A DNA stretch of 64,000 nt from Arthrobacter sp. ISL-48 (lineage in GTDB: Bacteria > Actinomycetota > Actinomycetes > Actinomycetales > Micrococcaceae): the NCBI RefSeq assembly GCF_018613805.1, contig NZ_JAGGPL010000014.1, forward strand, positions 33,623 through 97,622, written 5' to 3'. The position numbers were made by a program, and so were the translations under genes. Under the pieces are notes generated by a model. The model saw only the letters and a list, made by a program, of their open reading frames with translations, searched no databases and had not been told where the DNA came from. Below are positions 42,817-51,158 of this stretch, piece by piece. How positions within the stretch are numbered: position 1 is the stretch's first letter; the number at the start of each line of letters is the position of its first letter.

Positions 42817-44046
42817 GTGGATCCTATGCTCATCGGTGTCATCGCGGGCCTCATCGGCCTGTCGTTCGGCACCTTTGGCGTGCTTGCGTTCAGGGTCAGC
42901 GAAAAGCAGCGGCAGCTGGTGGATATCGACGGCGATGAACTCGCCTTGCCTGCGGGCGCGGCCGAGGTGCTTGCCGTCGTCGGGCGGGCCTTTGTAGTGG
43001 TGGACGCGGTGGATGGCGTGGTCCGGGCCAGTCCCGCAGCCTATGCCTACGGCCTGGTTCGCGGCCATACCGTCGTACACAAGCAATTGCTGGACATGAC
43101 CGCCGGGGTTCGCCGCGACGGGGTGATCCTGGAAAACCAACTGGAGCTTCCGCGCGGTCCGCTGGGCCATGGAACCATCATTGTGCAGGTCCGCGCAGCC
43201 ATGCTTGGGGAGGAATACATCCTGCTGCTGGCAGACGACCGGACCGAGATCACCCGGACTGAGGAAATCCGTAACGACTTCGTGGCCAACGTGTCCCACG
43301 AGCTCAAAACCCCGGTGGGTGCCATTTCCCTGCTGGCCGAGGCACTGGAGTCCTCCGCCGACGACGAAGACGCCGTGCGCAGGTTCGCCAAGCGCATGCA
43401 CAAGGAGTCTGGCCGGTTGGCGGCCTTGGTCCAGGACATCATCGAGCTCTCGCGGCTCCAGGGCGCAAGCGTGTCCCGCCGTGGCACGCCGGTGGACATC
43501 AACACCGTGATTACCGAAGCAGTGGACCGCTCGCAGCTTCCTGCCGAAAGCAAGAACATCCGCATAGTGGTGGGTGAACGGGTGGAAGCGATGGTGTTCG
43601 GTGACCGGGACCTGCTGGTCACCGCGCTGCGAAACCTGATCGACAACGCCATCCGCTACTCCCCGGAGAATACGCGCGTAGGCGTTGGCGTCCGCGCCAA
43701 GGAAGGCCTCATTGCCGTGTCTGTCACTGACCAAGGCGAAGGACTCACAACCGAAGACCAGGAGCGGGTGTTTGAGCGTTTCTACCGGGTGGACGCGGCA
43801 CGGTCGCGCCATACCGGCGGGACCGGACTGGGCCTAAGCATCGTCAAGCACGTTGCCTCCAACCATGGCGGCGAGGTGACCCTGTGGTCCCAGCCCGGCC
43901 AGGGCTCCACCTTCACGCTCCGGCTCCCTGAAATGGAAACCCAAGAAGAACCAGCGGCTTCAGGCCTGAGTGAACCAGGCAACGAGCCCGGCAACGAACT
44001 AGGCTTCAACGAACCCGGCGTCAACGAACAAGGAGCTAGCGCTTGA
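42817..44046 (+). CDS. senX3: Sensor histidine kinase SenX3 (PhoR-type)
   Basis: 409 aa, GTG 42817; TAAGCT (42805-42810) 6 bases upstream marks a leaderless start. One N-terminal membrane span (about 4-26), a PAS-like region (about 45-140), and H-box NVSHELKTPVGAISLLAEAL with His161. N-box RNLIDNAIRYSP, G1 VTDQGEGL and G2 GGTGLGLSIVKHV follow. It senses phosphate status with the Pst/PhoU system and phosphorylates RegX3. The last ~27 residues are a Glu/Pro/Gly/Asn repeat (EPGNEPGNELGFNEPG), probably disordered. The stop overlaps the regX3 start (TTGA). Confidence 0.95.
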   Translation: MDPMLIGVIAGLIGLSFGTFGVLAFRVSEKQRQLVDIDGDELALPAGAAEVLAVVGRAFVVVDAVDGVVRASPAAYAYGLVRGHTVVHKQLLDMTAGVRRDGVILENQLELPRGPLGHGTIIVQVRAAMLGEEYILLLADDRTEITRTEEIRNDFVANVSHELKTPVGAISLLAEALESSADDEDAVRRFAKRMHKESGRLAALVQDIIELSRLQGASVSRRGTPVDINTVITEAVDRSQLPAESKNIRIVVGERVEAMVFGDRDLLVTALRNLIDNAIRYSPENTRVGVGVRAKEGLIAVSVTDQGEGLTTEDQERVFERFYRVDAARSRHTGGTGLGLSIVKHVASNHGGEVTLWSQPGQGSTFTLRLPEMETQEEPAASGLSEPGNEPGNELGFNEPGVNEQGASA

Positions 44047-44723
44047 GCAGGATTTTGATTGTTGAGGACGAAGAGTCGTTCAGCGACCCGTTGTCCTATT
44101 TGCTGGGCAAGGAGGGGTTCGAGGTGGAGGTCGTGGACAACGGCCTGGACGCCATTACCGAATTCGACCGCACGGGGGCCGACCTGGTCCTGCTCGATTT
44201 GCAGCTCCCGGGCCTATCAGGGACAGAGGTCTGCCGCCAGCTGAGGCAGCGGTCCAGCGTCCCGGTGATCATGCTGACGGCCAAGGACGCCGAGATCGAC
44301 AAGGTGGTGGGCCTGGAGCTGGGCGCCGACGACTATGTCACCAAACCGTATTCGTCACGCGAGCTCGTGGCGCGGGTGCGGGCTGTGCTCCGCCGGCAGG
44401 GTGAGCCTGAGGAACTCGTCTCTTCCACAGTCCAGGCCGGGCCTGTCCGGATGGACATCGAGCGGCATGTCGTCAGCGTGGCCGGGGAGCAGGTCTTGCT
44501 GCCGCTGAAGGAATTCGAGCTGCTGGAGATGCTGCTGCGCAATTCCGGGCGGGTGCTGACGCGTGGCCAGTTGATCGACCGTGTCTGGGGCTCGGATTAT
44601 GTGGGCGACACCAAGACCCTGGACGTGCACGTCAAACGGCTGCGTAGCAAAATCGAGCCTGATCCGTCAGCGCCCCGGTTCCTGGTGACGGTACGCGGCC
44701 TGGGCTACAAGTTCGAGCCGTAG
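44043..44723 (+). CDS. regX3: Response regulator RegX3 (PhoP/OmpR family)
   Basis: 226 aa, TTG 44043 with an AAGGAG ribosome site within the senX3 tail. Receiver domain (about 1-118) with acidic pocket VEDEES, phospho-acceptor Asp52 (LLDLQLPG), Thr79 (IMLTAKDAE) and Lys101 (YVTKPYSSREL). The OmpR-type winged-helix output domain (about 128-225) includes LLPLKEFELLEMLLRNSG and VDVHVKRLRSKIE-type text ending in TVRGLGYKFEP. It controls phosphate-starvation genes. A strong terminator closes the operon. Confidence 0.95.
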   Translation: MSRILIVEDEESFSDPLSYLLGKEGFEVEVVDNGLDAITEFDRTGADLVLLDLQLPGLSGTEVCRQLRQRSSVPVIMLTAKDAEIDKVVGLELGADDYVTKPYSSRELVARVRAVLRRQGEPEELVSSTVQAGPVRMDIERHVVSVAGEQVLLPLKEFELLEMLLRNSGRVLTRGQLIDRVWGSDYVGDTKTLDVHVKRLRSKIEPDPSAPRFLVTVRGLGYKFEP

Positions 44724-44772
44724 GCGGTCCGGCCTTGGGCGCTTCGTCGCAGGCACCAAGGTAGCAGGCAGT

Positions 44773-44815
44773 AAAGGAGGGGCTCCCATACTGGTCGTAT
44801 GGGAGCCCCTCCTTT
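44773..44815. terminator. Strong bidirectional terminator
   Basis: A perfect 19-bp stem (44773-44791 with 44797-44815), 5-base loop, AAA at one base and TTT at the other. It separates regX3 from the opposing lipoprotein gene. Confidence 0.92.
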
Positions 44816-44844
44816 GCGGTTGGAAGCCTGGGTTGCGGGAACGC

Positions 44845-45435
44845 CTAGTGCTTTGCGGCCGCGGTAGAAGAGGACGGAGTCGGCGACGCGGTACCGCCGG
44901 CAGACGAGGACGTCGACGATGACGGGGTACCCGTGGGCGAGGCACTCTCGGGGAGGTACTCCTTGTACTCCTTCAGCGTGGCGTCCAGGACGGGAACCTT
45001 GATGGTCTTGTCCACGTTGGTGCCGTCTTCGGCGACCTTGACGTCCACGAGGGACCCGGGAGCGCCGCCGCTCGTGCTGAGGATTGCTTCGTCAGTGGAG
45101 TCGTTGAGCAGGGTGTGGGAGTTGGCTTTCACCGATACCTCGGTTTGTGAACCCTCGGCGCCCTTGACCGTGAGCTTGACGTCCTTCGAGGACGAGTTGT
45201 ACACGGCGCCCAGGAGGCGGCCGGGCTTGTCTTCCCCTGCGGAGATGATCATCATGTTCCGGAGCTCGAGGGGGCCAAGGTCCGCGCGGATGCCGTCCGA
45301 TGCGCTGTACTGCTGGGTGGTCTGCTGGGGGGTGATGTAGCCGCAGCCCGTCATGGTCAGCAGGCCGAGGCCCAAGGCTGCTGCCGTCAGCGCCAGTTTG
45401 CCGCGCTGGGCCCGGTTCATCGCAATGAAACGCAC
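44845..45435 (-). CDS. Putative lipoprotein, uncharacterised
   Basis: 196 aa from GTG 45435, which has an AGGAG site 8 bases before it. ATG 45420 is an alternative. The signal peptide ends in lipobox LTMTGC (Cys31). The mature part has a beta-rich immunoglobulin-like appearance (LGPLELRNMMIISAGEDKPGRLLGAVYNSSSKDVKLTVK), as in small actinobacterial lipoproteins resembling the copper chaperone fold, but no His/Met-rich metal site is seen. The C-terminus is a Ser/Thr/Pro-rich tail (SASPTGTPSSSTSSSAGG). Function unknown. It is divergent from carD. Confidence 0.8.
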   Translation of the reverse strand: MRFIAMNRAQRGKLALTAAALGLGLLTMTGCGYITPQQTTQQYSASDGIRADLGPLELRNMMIISAGEDKPGRLLGAVYNSSSKDVKLTVKGAEGSQTEVSVKANSHTLLNDSTDEAILSTSGGAPGSLVDVKVAEDGTNVDKTIKVPVLDATLKEYKEYLPESASPTGTPSSSTSSSAGGTASPTPSSSTAAAKH

Positions 45436-45528
45436 GTCACGTACTCCTCGAGAGTCTTGAAACATTATTCAGCCCATAGCCTAGCCGCAAACCTGTCTGA
45501 ACGAGGATTCCGGGCGGTCACAAAGCCC

Positions 45529-45557
45529 TTGGCAGGACCCATCCGATGCACTATTAT
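45529..45557 (+). promoter_or_regulatory. carD promoter
   Basis: TTGGCA (45529-45534), a 17-base spacer and TATTAT (45552-45557), the best sigma-A-type match in the window. The transcript would have a leader of about 125 bases before ATG 45692. A second possible box (TAAACT, 45659-45664) lies nearer the gene but has no good partner. Confidence 0.7.
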
Positions 45558-45691
45558 CTGCATCCGTCAAGGGGTCCAAGGGGGTTGATTCTCCCCGTTT
45601 TCCGCGTATTCATGCGGTTCCAGGCCCCTTTCCGGGCCAGTCGTATGCCTGAATCGTGATAAACTGGTCTGCGGGAAAGGGGAATGTCCAC

Positions 45692-46174
45692 ATGGTATTT
45701 GAGGTCGGCGAGACAGTAGTTTACCCTCACCACGGTGCTGCAAAAATTGAAGAAATCAAGATGCGCACTGTCAAGGGCGAAGAGAAAATGTATCTCAAGC
45801 TCAAGGTGGCTCAGGGTGATCTGACCATTGAAGTTCCAGCAGAGAACGTTGACCTTGTTGGGGTCCGTGACGTAGTGGGCAAGGAAGGCTTGGAGCATGT
45901 TTTTGACGTGCTGCGGGCTGAGTTCACTGAAGAGCCCACCAACTGGTCACGCAGGTACAAGGCAAATCTGGAGAAGCTTGCTTCCGGTGACGTCATCAAG
46001 GTAGCAGAGGTCGTCCGCGACCTTTGGCGCCGTGATCACGATCGGGGCCTTTCCGCAGGTGAGAAGCGAATGCTGGCCAAGGCCCGGCAGATTCTGATTT
46101 CAGAACTGGCGCTGGCTGAAAAGACCGACGAAGAGAAGGCTGCAAGCGTTCTCGACGAGGTCCTGGCTTCCTAA
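45692..46174 (+). CDS. carD: RNA polymerase-binding transcription factor CarD
   Basis: 160 aa from ATG 45692, ribosome site GAAAGGGG 9 bases before it; upstream in-frame codons are rejected. The N-terminal Tudor-like RNA polymerase interaction domain (about 1-55) reads [20 protein letters not shown]. The helical DNA-binding part (about 65-160) has [16 protein letters not shown] (with the conserved Trp that inserts at the -10 upstream edge) and [22 protein letters not shown]. CarD stabilises open complexes, notably at rRNA promoters. It is followed by a terminator and then ispD. Confidence 0.96.
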   Translation: MVFEVGETVVYPHHGAAKIEEIKMRTVKGEEKMYLKLKVAQGDLTIEVPAENVDLVGVRDVVGKEGLEHVFDVLRAEFTEEPTNWSRRYKANLEKLASGDVIKVAEVVRDLWRRDHDRGLSAGEKRMLAKARQILISELALAEKTDEEKAASVLDEVLAS

Positions 46175-46181
46175 GAATTGA

Positions 46182-46220
46182 GCCCCCGGAGGCGCGCAAG
46201 CGCCGCCGGGGCTTCTTTTT
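46182..46220 (+). terminator. carD terminator
   Basis: A GC-rich stem from 46182 to 46212 (GGCGC/GCGCC around GCAA, then GGCCCC-type arms with one mismatch and one bulge), followed by TTCTTTTT. This is a classic intrinsic terminator with a U-tract. Confidence 0.88.
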
Positions 46221-46289
46221 GCCCAATTTCAGGAAATGCAAGGTCGGTCATGTGGAGTGCCGCGGCGGCCGGGACGTAGGCTGGACCGC

Positions 46290-47072
46290 ATGCACAATGG
46301 ACTGCCCAGCCCCGTCACCGCCGTCGTTTTGGTGGCCGCAGGTTCCGGCGAGCGGCTGGGGTACGGCATGCCCAAGGCGGCCGTGCCGCTCGGCGGCGAA
46401 CCCATCCTTCTTCACTCCCTCCGCGGGATTGTTGCCGCAGGTGTCGGAAGCCAGATCTGTATCGCACTTCCCTCGGGTCATGATGGGCTCCGGCAACTGG
46501 TGGACGATTTCAGGCTCGAACTGGCCGATGCCGGGCCGATTCTGACAGTTGTCGACGGCGGAGCCACCAGGGCTGATTCGGTCCGGTCGGCACTGGCCGC
46601 CTTGGAAGAGGGAACAGAAGCTGTACTGGTGCATGATGCGGCCCGCGCCCTGACGCCTGAGTACGTCTTCGAGCGCGTGGTCGATTCCCTGGCGGCCGGT
46701 GCCCTCGCCGTGATCCCGGCCGTGCCCGTGGTGGACACGGTCAAGACCGTTGCCGCAACCACAGGGGAGGGCAGCAACCTCGCCCCTGAACTGGTGACAG
46801 GCACCGCACACCGTGAAAGTCTGCGCTCGGTGCAGACTCCGCAGGGTTTCCACCTCCCAACACTTCTGCGGGCTCATCAGGCAGCACAGGATTTGGACGA
46901 AAAAGAGTTCGCCGCTGTCACTGACGATGCCATGCTCGTGGAGATGCTTGGCATTCCGGTCTATGCAGTCCGAGGTTCCACGCAATCGTTGAAAATCACT
47001 ACTCCGCTGGATCTGATCATTGCCGAGGGGCTGTTGGAAGGCCCACTCGGAGTGCGTTGGGTGGAAGGCTAG
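46290..47072 (+). CDS. ispD: 2-C-methyl-D-erythritol 4-phosphate cytidylyltransferase
   Basis: 260 aa from ATG 46290, with TAGGCT (46277-46282) 7 bases upstream (leaderless). The CTP-binding loop [18 protein letters not shown] is at about 10-27. [23 protein letters not shown] and [19 protein letters not shown] follow, with the C-terminal [16 protein letters not shown]. It makes CDP-ME in the MEP isoprenoid pathway. ispF, which acts two steps later, follows immediately, as often in bacteria. Confidence 0.95.
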   Translation: MHNGLPSPVTAVVLVAAGSGERLGYGMPKAAVPLGGEPILLHSLRGIVAAGVGSQICIALPSGHDGLRQLVDDFRLELADAGPILTVVDGGATRADSVRSALAALEEGTEAVLVHDAARALTPEYVFERVVDSLAAGALAVIPAVPVVDTVKTVAATTGEGSNLAPELVTGTAHRESLRSVQTPQGFHLPTLLRAHQAAQDLDEKEFAAVTDDAMLVEMLGIPVYAVRGSTQSLKITTPLDLIIAEGLLEGPLGVRWVEG

Positions 47073-47074
47073 GA

Positions 47075-47590
47075 ATGGGTACCGGCAATATGATCCTCCC
47101 GAGGACCGGCATCGGAATCGACATCCACGCCTTCGCTCCTGATGAGGAGCCGCGGCCGCTTTGGCTAGGTGGGCTGCACTGGGACGGTGAGCGTGGCCTG
47201 GCCGGGCACTCCGACGGGGATCCCGTAGCCCATGCCGCGGCTGACGCCCTGTTCTCCGCCGCGGGAATCGGGGACCTTGGCACCCACTTCGGCACTGACC
47301 GCCCGGAGTTCGCCGGCGCCTCCGGCGTCACGCTCCTGGCCGAGGCCGCAAGGATTGTTCGGGCTGCCGGTTTCGAGATCGGTAATGTCGCCGTGCAGTT
47401 CGTGGCCAACAGGCCAAAGTTCAGCCCGCGCAGGCAAGAGTCACAGGATGTCCTGAGCAAGGCAGCCGGTGCGCCCGTCAGCGTCACGGCCACCACCAGC
47501 GACGGATTGGGGTTCGCTGGCCGGAGCGAGGGAATTTCGGCAGTAGCCACTGCTTTGGTCTATCCCAGTCAACCCGCTGGTATCGGCTAA
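47075..47590 (+). CDS. ispF: 2-C-methyl-D-erythritol 2,4-cyclodiphosphate synthase
   Basis: 171 aa from ATG 47075 (GAAGG ribosome site); an ATG at 47090 is also possible. Zinc ligands are readable: Asp16 and His18 in GIDIHAF and His53 in the HSDGDPVAH block. [26 protein letters not shown] and [17 protein letters not shown] complete the family signature. It converts CDP-ME 2-phosphate to MEcPP. It follows ispD after 2 bp. Confidence 0.95.
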   Translation: MGTGNMILPRTGIGIDIHAFAPDEEPRPLWLGGLHWDGERGLAGHSDGDPVAHAAADALFSAAGIGDLGTHFGTDRPEFAGASGVTLLAEAARIVRAAGFEIGNVAVQFVANRPKFSPRRQESQDVLSKAAGAPVSVTATTSDGLGFAGRSEGISAVATALVYPSQPAGIG

Positions 47591-47599
47591 TCTGGAGCG

Positions 47600-49075
47600 G
47601 TGACCCTGCGCTTTTACGACACAGCATCCGCCGAAGTCCGTGACTTCGTCCCCCTCGTAGCGGGCAAGGCGAGCGTGTACTACTGTGGCGCCACCGTGCA
47701 GGGCATGCCGCACGTCGGCCACATCCGCTCCGCTATTGCCTTTGACCAGCTCACCCGCTGGCTTCGGTTCAGTGGGTACCGCGTTACCGTCGTCCGCAAC
47801 ATTACGGACATTGACGACAAGATCCTGGCCAAGTCAGCCGAGTCATTCGCCGCGGATTTCAGGTCAGAGCCAGGAGCGGTCCGTGAAGAAGAGTGGTGGG
47901 CTCTTGCCTATCGCTATGAGCAGGAATTTCTTAAGGCCTACGACACCCTCGGTGTTTCCAGGCCCACCTACGAGCCCCGCGCCACTGGCCACATCCCCGA
48001 GATGCATGCCCTCATCCAGCGGCTGATCGACAGAGGTCATGCCTACCCGGCCCTGGACGACTCCGGCGACGTGTACTTCGACGTGCGCTCCTGGAACAAA
48101 TACGGCTCCCTCACCCGGCAGAACATCGACGACATGCAAGGTGCTCTGGACGTCGAACCGCAATTCAGCAACAGGAAAAAAGACCCCCGCGACTTCGCTT
48201 TGTGGAAGGGTTACAAGGAAGGGGAGCCGCTCAGCGCCAGTTGGGCTTCCCCTTGGGGAGCTGGAAGGCCAGGATGGCACCTGGAGTGCTCCGCCATGGT
48301 GACCAAGTACCTTGGCACTGAGTTTGATATCCATGGCGGCGGCCTTGACCTGCGCTTCCCGCACCACGAGAACGAAATGGCGCAGTCCCAGGCGGCGGGC
48401 CACGGCTTCGCCAACTTCTGGATGCACAACGGCATGGTGACCTACCAGGGCGAAAAGATGTCCAAGTCCATTGGCAACACCGTCAGCCCTGCCGAAATGC
48501 TGGAGCTCGCTCCGCCGCGCGTGGTCCGCTACTACCTGGGCCAGGCCCACTACCGTTCCGTGCTGGACTACAGGCCGACTTCGCTGCAGGAGGCGGCTGC
48601 AGCCGTTGAACGGATCGACGGATTCCTGAACAAGGCCAGGGAACGGTTCGGCGCCGGCTTCGGTTTCGTGGCAGGGAGCTTTGGCGCATCCAGGGAGACT
48701 ATGGACGCGTTCACGGCCGCCATGAACGACGACCTGAATGTTCCGCGGGCCCTCGCTGCCCTCCACGACACCGTCCGCACCGGAAACAGCGCGCTTGCCG
48801 CTGGTGACGACGACGCAGCACGGGATGCAAGGCACGCGGTCATTCTCATGACCCATGCCCTGGGGCTTAATGCTGCCAACCAGCCGGCAGCGGAGGGCGG
48901 AAAGGAACAGGCGGCACTCGAAGTTCTGGTGGAAGCCCAGCTGCGGGCCCGCGCCGAAGCCCGGGCCCGAAAGGACTGGGCTGCCTCCGATGCCATCAGG
49001 GACACACTCAAGGCTGCCGGCGTCGTCGTCGAGGACGGACCGGACGGCCCCACCTGGAGCCTGCAGCGGGACTGA
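47600..49075 (+). CDS. cysS: Cysteine--tRNA ligase
   Basis: 491 aa, GTG 47600 with TAATCT (47588-47593) 6 bases upstream. The HIGH motif is HVGH (38-41), the zinc-site Cys is in YYCGATVQ (Cys29), and KMSKS is present in [44 protein letters not shown] and [15 protein letters not shown] (zinc Cys) support cysteinyl-tRNA synthetase. The ~490-residue length with a C-terminal anticodon-binding part argues against the shorter MshC mycothiol ligase, which shares the catalytic core. Confidence 0.94.
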   Translation: MTLRFYDTASAEVRDFVPLVAGKASVYYCGATVQGMPHVGHIRSAIAFDQLTRWLRFSGYRVTVVRNITDIDDKILAKSAESFAADFRSEPGAVREEEWWALAYRYEQEFLKAYDTLGVSRPTYEPRATGHIPEMHALIQRLIDRGHAYPALDDSGDVYFDVRSWNKYGSLTRQNIDDMQGALDVEPQFSNRKKDPRDFALWKGYKEGEPLSASWASPWGAGRPGWHLECSAMVTKYLGTEFDIHGGGLDLRFPHHENEMAQSQAAGHGFANFWMHNGMVTYQGEKMSKSIGNTVSPAEMLELAPPRVVRYYLGQAHYRSVLDYRPTSLQEAAAAVERIDGFLNKARERFGAGFGFVAGSFGASRETMDAFTAAMNDDLNVPRALAALHDTVRTGNSALAAGDDDAARDARHAVILMTHALGLNAANQPAAEGGKEQAALEVLVEAQLRARAEARARKDWAASDAIRDTLKAAGVVVEDGPDGPTWSLQRD

Positions 49076-49142
49076 ATCCCGATTTAACTTGATTCAGTAG
49101 ACTGGTAAGCAGACTCAGTCAAACAATCAAGGGTGGAACACA

Positions 49143-50129
49143 ATGGCCAACAACGGTCGCCGGTCGGTCAAAGCGAAGAAGGGGCCAACCATCGGAACCG
49201 GTGGTCACGGCCGCAAGGCCCTGGAAGGCAAAGGCCCCACGCCCAAGGCGGAGGACCGCCCTTACCACAAGGCCCACAAGAGCAAGCAGCTGGCCGAACG
49301 GTCCGCTGCCAAGCGGGGAACGGGCGCCCGCAGCGCCGGTGCAGCCCGCTCCGGACCCAAGGGCCGCGCCACGGAGGAAGTTGTCACTGGCCGGAACTCC
49401 GTGGTCGAGGCGCTGCGTGCCGGCATCCCCGCGAAGGCCCTGCACATCGCCATCCGGATCGAAATGGATGACCGCGTCAAGGAGTCACTCAAGATCGCGG
49501 CCGAGCGCGGCATTCCGCTGCTCGAGACCGGGAAGCCCGAGCTGGACCGGATGACTGATGACGCAGTACACCAGGGACTCGTCCTGCAGATCCCGCCCTA
49601 CGAGTACCAGGACGCCTACGACCTGGCCGAGGAAACCGTCGCCCGCTGGAAGAAGGGCCACGTCGCCAACGCCCCGCTCTTCGTTGCCCTGGACGGCATC
49701 ACCGACCCCCGCAACCTCGGCGCCATCATCCGCTCCGTCTCCGCGTTCAGCGGCCACGGTGTCATCGTGCCCGAACGCCGCTCCGTCGGCGTCACGGCGT
49801 CAGCCTGGAAGACCAGCGCGGGTGCGGCTGTGCGTGTCCCGGTGGCGCGCGCCGCCAACCTCAACAGTGCCCTGAAGCAGTTCAAGAACATGGGCATCTT
49901 TGTGCTGGGGCTCGACGGCGACGGCGACGTTTCGCTGCCGGACCTGGCCCTCGCCACCGAACCGGTGTGCATCGTGGTCGGGTCGGAGGGTAAGGGCCTG
50001 AGCCGCCTGGTCCGCGAAAACTGCGACCAGATCGTCTCAATCCCGATCGACTCCGCCATGGAATCGCTGAACGCCTCGATGGCAGTGGGCATCTCCCTCT
50101 ACGAAGTCTCCAGGCAACGCGCCAAATAG
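49143..50129 (+). CDS. rlmB: 23S rRNA (guanosine-2'-O-)-methyltransferase RlmB (SpoU family)
   Basis: 328 aa. The N-terminal ~85 residues are very basic (Lys/Arg/Gly-rich), as usual in actinobacterial RlmB. A substrate-binding domain covers TGRNSVVEALRAGIPAKALHI to about residue 160. The SPOUT knot follows: VALDGITDPRNLGAIIRSVS, then PVCIVVGSEGKGLSRLVRENC and SIPIDSAMESLNASMAVGISLYE. It methylates G2251 of 23S rRNA. ATG 49143 has a GGTGGA ribosome site. A large palindrome lies just after the stop. Confidence 0.94.
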   Translation: MANNGRRSVKAKKGPTIGTGGHGRKALEGKGPTPKAEDRPYHKAHKSKQLAERSAAKRGTGARSAGAARSGPKGRATEEVVTGRNSVVEALRAGIPAKALHIAIRIEMDDRVKESLKIAAERGIPLLETGKPELDRMTDDAVHQGLVLQIPPYEYQDAYDLAEETVARWKKGHVANAPLFVALDGITDPRNLGAIIRSVSAFSGHGVIVPERRSVGVTASAWKTSAGAAVRVPVARAANLNSALKQFKNMGIFVLGLDGDGDVSLPDLALATEPVCIVVGSEGKGLSRLVRENCDQIVSIPIDSAMESLNASMAVGISLYEVSRQRAK

Positions 50130-50132
50130 GCC

Positions 50133-50227
50133 CAACGCTCTCGCATTTCCTGCTGCTTAAACAGCGACGCTCTCTCACCCGGTGAGAGAGCGTCGCTGTT
50201 TAAGCGGTGAAAAGTGAGAGAGCGTTG
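50133..50227. repeat. Nested large palindrome (25-bp perfect inner arms)
   Basis: Inner arms 50155-50179 and 50181-50205 are perfect and separated by one base. Outer arms CAACGCTCTC (50133-50142) and GAGAGCGTTG (50218-50227) enclose them. The unit GTGAGAGAGCGT occurs at 50183 and 50214. It lies between converging rlmB and nitrilase genes, so it may end transcription, but it is far larger than a normal terminator. Confidence 0.85.
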
Positions 50228-50235
50228 AGGCGGGT

Positions 50236-51045
50236 CTAGAAGTCGCGGCGGTTGGCCAGGACTGGAAGCTTTTGGCGGGCTTCCATGACCAGGGCCCTGT
50301 CCAGGTCCGCGAACAGCAGCCCGGGGAAGCCGTCGAGCTCGTCCAGCACTTCTCCGAAGGGGGAGACGACGGCAGAGTGGCCCACCCCGGTGGGGGCCCC
50401 ACCTGAAGCCTGGTTGCCCTGGATGGCGGGGTCACCCTGCCCGCAGGCCAGGACGTAAGTGGTGGAATCCAGGGCGCGGGCGCGGGAAAGCAGTTGCCAG
50501 TGCTCCACTTTGCCCGGTCCCGATCCCCAGGAAGCGCAGACGATGTTGACCATCGCGCCGAGCTGCGCGTTAGCGGTGAACAGGGCCGGGAAGCGGATGT
50601 CGTAACAGGTTGCAAGGCCGAAGGTGAGGCCGCCGGCGTCGAACGTTACCGGCTCTGTCCCCGGATCAACGGTGTCCGATTCGAGGAAGCCGAACGCGTC
50701 GAAGAGGTGGACCTTGTCGTAGTTGGTTTCCACGCCGGGTCCGGTCGCGAGGAGGGTGTTGCGCACCTTCCGCCTGCCGTCGTCGGAAAGCGTGCCCGGA
50801 GTGAACATGCCGGCCACGATTGTCAGGTCCAGGGATTCAGCAACGCCCCGCACACGCTGGGCCCACGGTCCGTCCAATGGTTCGGCGATGTCCGTCAGAG
50901 AGTTTCCGAACGCCCGCATGGTGGCCTCCGGAAACACCACCAAATCCGCGCCGCCCGCCTTCGCCTTGTGCGCGTACTCATCCAGCAGGGACAGGTTTGC
51001 GACAACGTCCCGGCCGGTGATGATCTGGGCAAGCGCAACCCGCAT
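50236..51045 (-). CDS. Carbon-nitrogen hydrolase (nitrilase superfamily)
   Basis: 269 aa. The catalytic triad is readable: Glu40 in VVFPEATM, Lys111 in NYDKVHLFD and Cys147 in LATCYDIRFPALF. The family hydrolyses amides such as omega-amides, N-carbamoyl compounds or deaminated glutathione. The context does not decide, and Nit1/Nit2-type (deaminated glutathione amidase-like) members have the same GLATCYDIRFP block. ATG 51045 is divergent from glgX, whose start lies 114 bp away. Confidence 0.92.
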   Translation of the reverse strand: MRVALAQIITGRDVVANLSLLDEYAHKAKAGGADLVVFPEATMRAFGNSLTDIAEPLDGPWAQRVRGVAESLDLTIVAGMFTPGTLSDDGRRKVRNTLLATGPGVETNYDKVHLFDAFGFLESDTVDPGTEPVTFDAGGLTFGLATCYDIRFPALFTANAQLGAMVNIVCASWGSGPGKVEHWQLLSRARALDSTTYVLACGQGDPAIQGNQASGGAPTGVGHSAVVSPFGEVLDELDGFPGLLFADLDRALVMEARQKLPVLANRRDF

Positions 51046-51158
51046 AACTACTCCTCCATCTGACGTGTACCTCCAGTATGCAACGTGGTGGCGGGCGGCG
51101 ATGCGACGTCACAGTCAAGGGAACCAGCGGTTTGGCTCGGGCGGCTAAGATTTAGGTG

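Noticed and set aside
47600..49075. MshC (mycothiol cysteine ligase) as an alternative to CysS
   Set aside because: At 491 residues, with a C-terminal anticodon-binding part and placement between ispF and rlmB, cysteinyl-tRNA synthetase fits better. MshC is about 80 residues shorter.
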